7,509 nucleotides of DNA from Synergistales bacterium (lineage in GTDB: Bacteria; Synergistota; Synergistia; Synergistales; 79-D21). This document shows, one piece after another, positions 6,759 to 7,509 of this stretch. A program made the position numbers and the translations under genes. Position 1 is the first letter of the stretch; every line of letters begins with the position of its first letter. The stretch spans positions 281,371-288,879 of the forward strand of contig JADLKH010000003.1 of assembly GCA_015657435.1 (NCBI GenBank), in the 5' to 3' direction. The notes below the pieces were generated by a model. The model worked only from the letters and a program-made list of their open reading frames with translations, was not told the DNA's origin and did not search any database.

Positions 6759-6793
6759 AAGGACCGTCCTTAAGCGGGATTCCGTCAACCCGC
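6759..6793 (-). promoter_or_regulatory. Operon leader with two short inverted repeats, one covering the ribosome-binding site
   Basis: Reading the - strand, GCGGG (6793-6789) can pair with CCCGC (6778-6774) across a 10-base loop. Just downstream AAGGAC (6771-6766) is mirrored by GTCCTT (6764-6759) about a single central base. In RNA the second repeat could form a 5-bp stem with a CGG loop that hides the AAGGA ribosome site of the MFS gene. As DNA, the 13-bp palindrome could instead be an operator half-site pair. No known riboswitch or regulator motif was recognised. Confidence 0.4.
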
Positions 6794-6806
6794 CTTGAGT
6801 TCGCTT

Positions 6807-6812
6807 TATGAT
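6807..6812 (+). promoter_or_regulatory. Possible + strand -10 element for the cupin gene, overlapping the divergent -10
   Basis: TATGAT (5 of 6 to TATAAT) at 6807-6812 lies on the same bases as the - strand TATCAT because TTATGATAA (6806-6814) is symmetric about its centre. No good -35 box lies 16-18 bases upstream (GTCAAC at 6784-6789 is weak), so this is tentative. It would give a leader of about 45-50 bases before the TTG at 6866. Confidence 0.3.
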
Positions 6813-6836
6813 AACGGCAACGGGGTAGCCAGACAA
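6808..6836 (-). promoter_or_regulatory. Probable sigma70-type promoter of the MFS-etfBA-glcD-C26 operon
   Basis: On the - strand TTGTCT (6836-6831; 4 of 6 to TTGACA) is followed after exactly 17 bases by TATCAT (6813-6808; 5 of 6 to TATAAT). This predicts a transcript start near 6801 and a leader of about 43 bases before the ATG at 6757. It is the only good promoter-like match seen in the 108-bp divergent gap, and the region is visibly AT-richer than its surroundings. Confidence 0.6.
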
Positions 6837-6865
6837 ACGTTGGATCGGACCAGGGAGGGATTTTT

Positions 6866-7192
6866 TTGGAAAGACGGGGGAATCTTTTCGTGAACAGGGA
6901 TGCGGGCAGGGCCGCGGAGGCCGTCGAAGCCCTCCTGGAGTCGCCGTCGGTGAGGATCGAGAGGATCGCCTCCTTCGGACAGGCCTCGCCGCCGGATTTC
7001 TGGTACGAGCAGGAGGAGGACGAGTGGGTGGCTCTTCTCGAGGGCGAAGCGCGGTTGGAGTGGGATGACGGCCGGTCGCGCAAGATGGTTCCGGGGGACT
7101 GGATATTCCTCCCGTCTCGTGAACGGCACCGCGTCGCCTGGACGGCGCCGGACCGCCCGACCCTCTGGCTGGCGGTCTTTTCCCGCGGGTGA
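6866..7192 (+). CDS. Small cupin-domain protein, TTG start
   Basis: A 108-residue single-domain cupin, a beta-barrel fold. Visible core: VRIERIASFGQASPP (29-43), FWYEQEEDEWVALLEGEARLEW (45-66), PGDWIFLP (76-83), the second-motif histidine H88 in RERHRVAWT, and a final WLAVFS strand. The first cupin motif lacks the usual HxH pair (FWYEQ stands there), so a classical three-His metal site is doubtful; E51, E53 and H88 are candidate ligands. Function unknown; small cupins of this kind are annotated only by domain. The TTG at 6866 is chosen because GGAGG (6854-6858) lies 7 bases upstream and because the NLF near the N-terminus matches my recollection of the family. The only in-frame alternative nearby, GTG 6890, has no ribosome site. 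The start codon is embedded in a run of seven T (6861-6867). It is divergent from the MFS operon and convergent with the gene at the right edge, 3 bases from its stop. Confidence 0.85.
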   Translation: MERRGNLFVNRDAGRAAEAVEALLESPSVRIERIASFGQASPPDFWYEQEEDEWVALLEGEARLEWDDGRSRKMVPGDWIFLPSRERHRVAWTAPDRPTLWLAVFSRG

Positions 7193-7195
7193 GGC

Positions 7196-7509
7196 CTAAA
7201 GGCCGTGGATCGCCACGGGCAATTTGCCCGTGGCGGTCCACGGCGCCCGAAGATAGTCGCCGAGGACCTTCAGGGAGACCGGCACCTCCGAGTATGTGAC
7301 GACGGCCGCTCCTGCTTCGGGGCAGAGCGCGAGGCCGTAGGGCGAGCCGGTGACCAGCAGGATCGACCGTTTCCCGAGAGCCCGTGCCAGATCTCTCCAG
7401 GCGGGGTATTTCCCGAGATCCCCCGCCCAGGTGTAGACCGGCCCGTCTCCTTCGACCCCTTCCACGATCCCGGCGATGTCCTCCGCGGGTGCGGACAGGG
7501 GCACGTACT
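7196..7509 (-). CDS. Probable glycoside hydrolase family 3 protein, C-terminal end (5' end outside window)
   Basis: Last 104 codons of a gene that continues beyond the right edge; TAG at 7198-7196. The sequence ILLVTGSPYGLALCPEAGAAVVTYSE, followed by LKVLGDYL, WTATGKLPVAI and the stop, has the layout of the GH3 C-terminal domain (an alternating strand-helix core with a GSPY turn, a TYSE-type strand, and a terminal GKLPV/I strand). This is seen in two-domain beta-N-acetylglucosaminidases related to NagZ. If so, it would act on N-acetylglucosamine-containing glycans, and its closeness to an LD-carboxypeptidase and a peptide transporter would fit murein turnover. The catalytic N-domain is not in the window, so neither activity nor signal peptide can be checked. 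The last 15 sense codons coincide with the long inverted repeat. A GH3 fused to another hydrolase is also possible. Confidence 0.65.
   Translation of the reverse strand, partial: YVPLSAPAEDIAGIVEGVEGDGPVYTWAGDLGKYPAWRDLARALGKRSILLVTGSPYGLALCPEAGAAVVTYSEVPVSLKVLGDYLRAPWTATGKLPVAIHGL
7202..7244. repeat. 43-bp near-perfect inverted repeat; possible terminator or 3' stabilising hairpin
   Basis: Bases 7202-7222 and 7224-7244 are reverse complements over 21 positions, with one mismatch (7210 T against 7236 G) and a single central T. In + strand RNA the mismatch becomes a G-U pair, so the stem is fully paired; in - strand RNA it is an A-C mismatch. It begins 10 bases after the cupin stop and lies within the final 15 codons of the opposing gene. 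Neither side has a clear T-tract, so a standard intrinsic terminator is not demonstrated. Confidence 0.85.

Noticed and set aside
7193..7204. GGCCT-AA-AGGCC inverted repeat between the cupin and GH3-like stops as an intrinsic terminator
   Set aside because: Only 5 bp with a two-base loop and no T-tract; the larger repeat just downstream uses some of the same bases and is a far stronger structure.
5463..7241. Long - strand open frame of 592 codons over the MFS gene, promoter and cupin gene
   Set aside because: Out of frame with the clear MFS protein and runs antisense through the cupin; low-complexity Arg/Pro-rich translation without motifs.
1..7509. CRISPR arrays, tRNA/rRNA genes, insertion sequences, attachment sites or defence genes
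   Set aside because: No spaced direct repeats, cloverleaf-type sequences, transposase or integrase motifs, or flanking duplications were seen on either strand.

Overview
The window is GC-rich bacterial DNA (roughly two thirds G+C by eye) with genes packed almost end to end. The etfB-etfA-glcD set and general gene style would suit an anaerobe, for example a Desulfobacterota/Syntrophia-type or related lineage. That placement is inference; no rRNA or other taxonomic marker is present. There are no tRNAs, insertion sequences, CRISPR arrays or phage genes.

Left block, + strand, 1-1403: the 3' end of an oligopeptide/dipeptide ABC transporter ATPase (OppF/DppF type), followed 2 bp later by a complete S66 LD-carboxypeptidase (LdcA). 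This pairing suggests uptake and cytoplasmic trimming of peptides, plausibly murein peptides.

Central block, - strand, 6757 down to 1400: one tightly coupled operon in the order MFS exporter-like transporter, etfB, etfA, glcD-type FAD-linked dehydrogenase, class I glutamine-amidotransferase-like peptidase C26. The etfB/etfA/glcD order and domain content match the lctBCD lactate dehydrogenase-Etf complex of Acetobacterium woodii, which couples 2-hydroxyacid oxidation to NAD+ by flavin-based electron confurcation. Spacings are a 15-bp gap (MFS to etfB) and ATGA overlaps (etfA/glcD and glcD/C26). The etfB-etfA junction is abnormal: EtfB has no stop where the family normally ends, full-length EtfA has no usable start codon, and the two reading frames differ by one base. 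This looks like a natural EtfB-EtfA fusion interrupted by one frameshift (real, programmed or an assembly error). A good sigma70-type promoter and a leader with two small hairpins precede the operon.

Right block, 6866-7509: a small cupin gene on + with a TTG start, convergent with the 3' end of a - strand gene that resembles the C-terminal domain of a family 3 glycoside hydrolase. A 43-bp, almost perfect inverted repeat lies inside the last codons of that gene, 10 bases after the cupin stop, and may serve as a terminator or 3' stabiliser. The left block and central operon converge with both stop codons sharing one CTAG.

The most interesting points are the fused or frameshifted etfBA, the confurcating-dehydrogenase-like operon with unusual outer partners (an MFS protein and a C26 peptidase), and the long palindrome at the right end. 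No wholly new system is evident.
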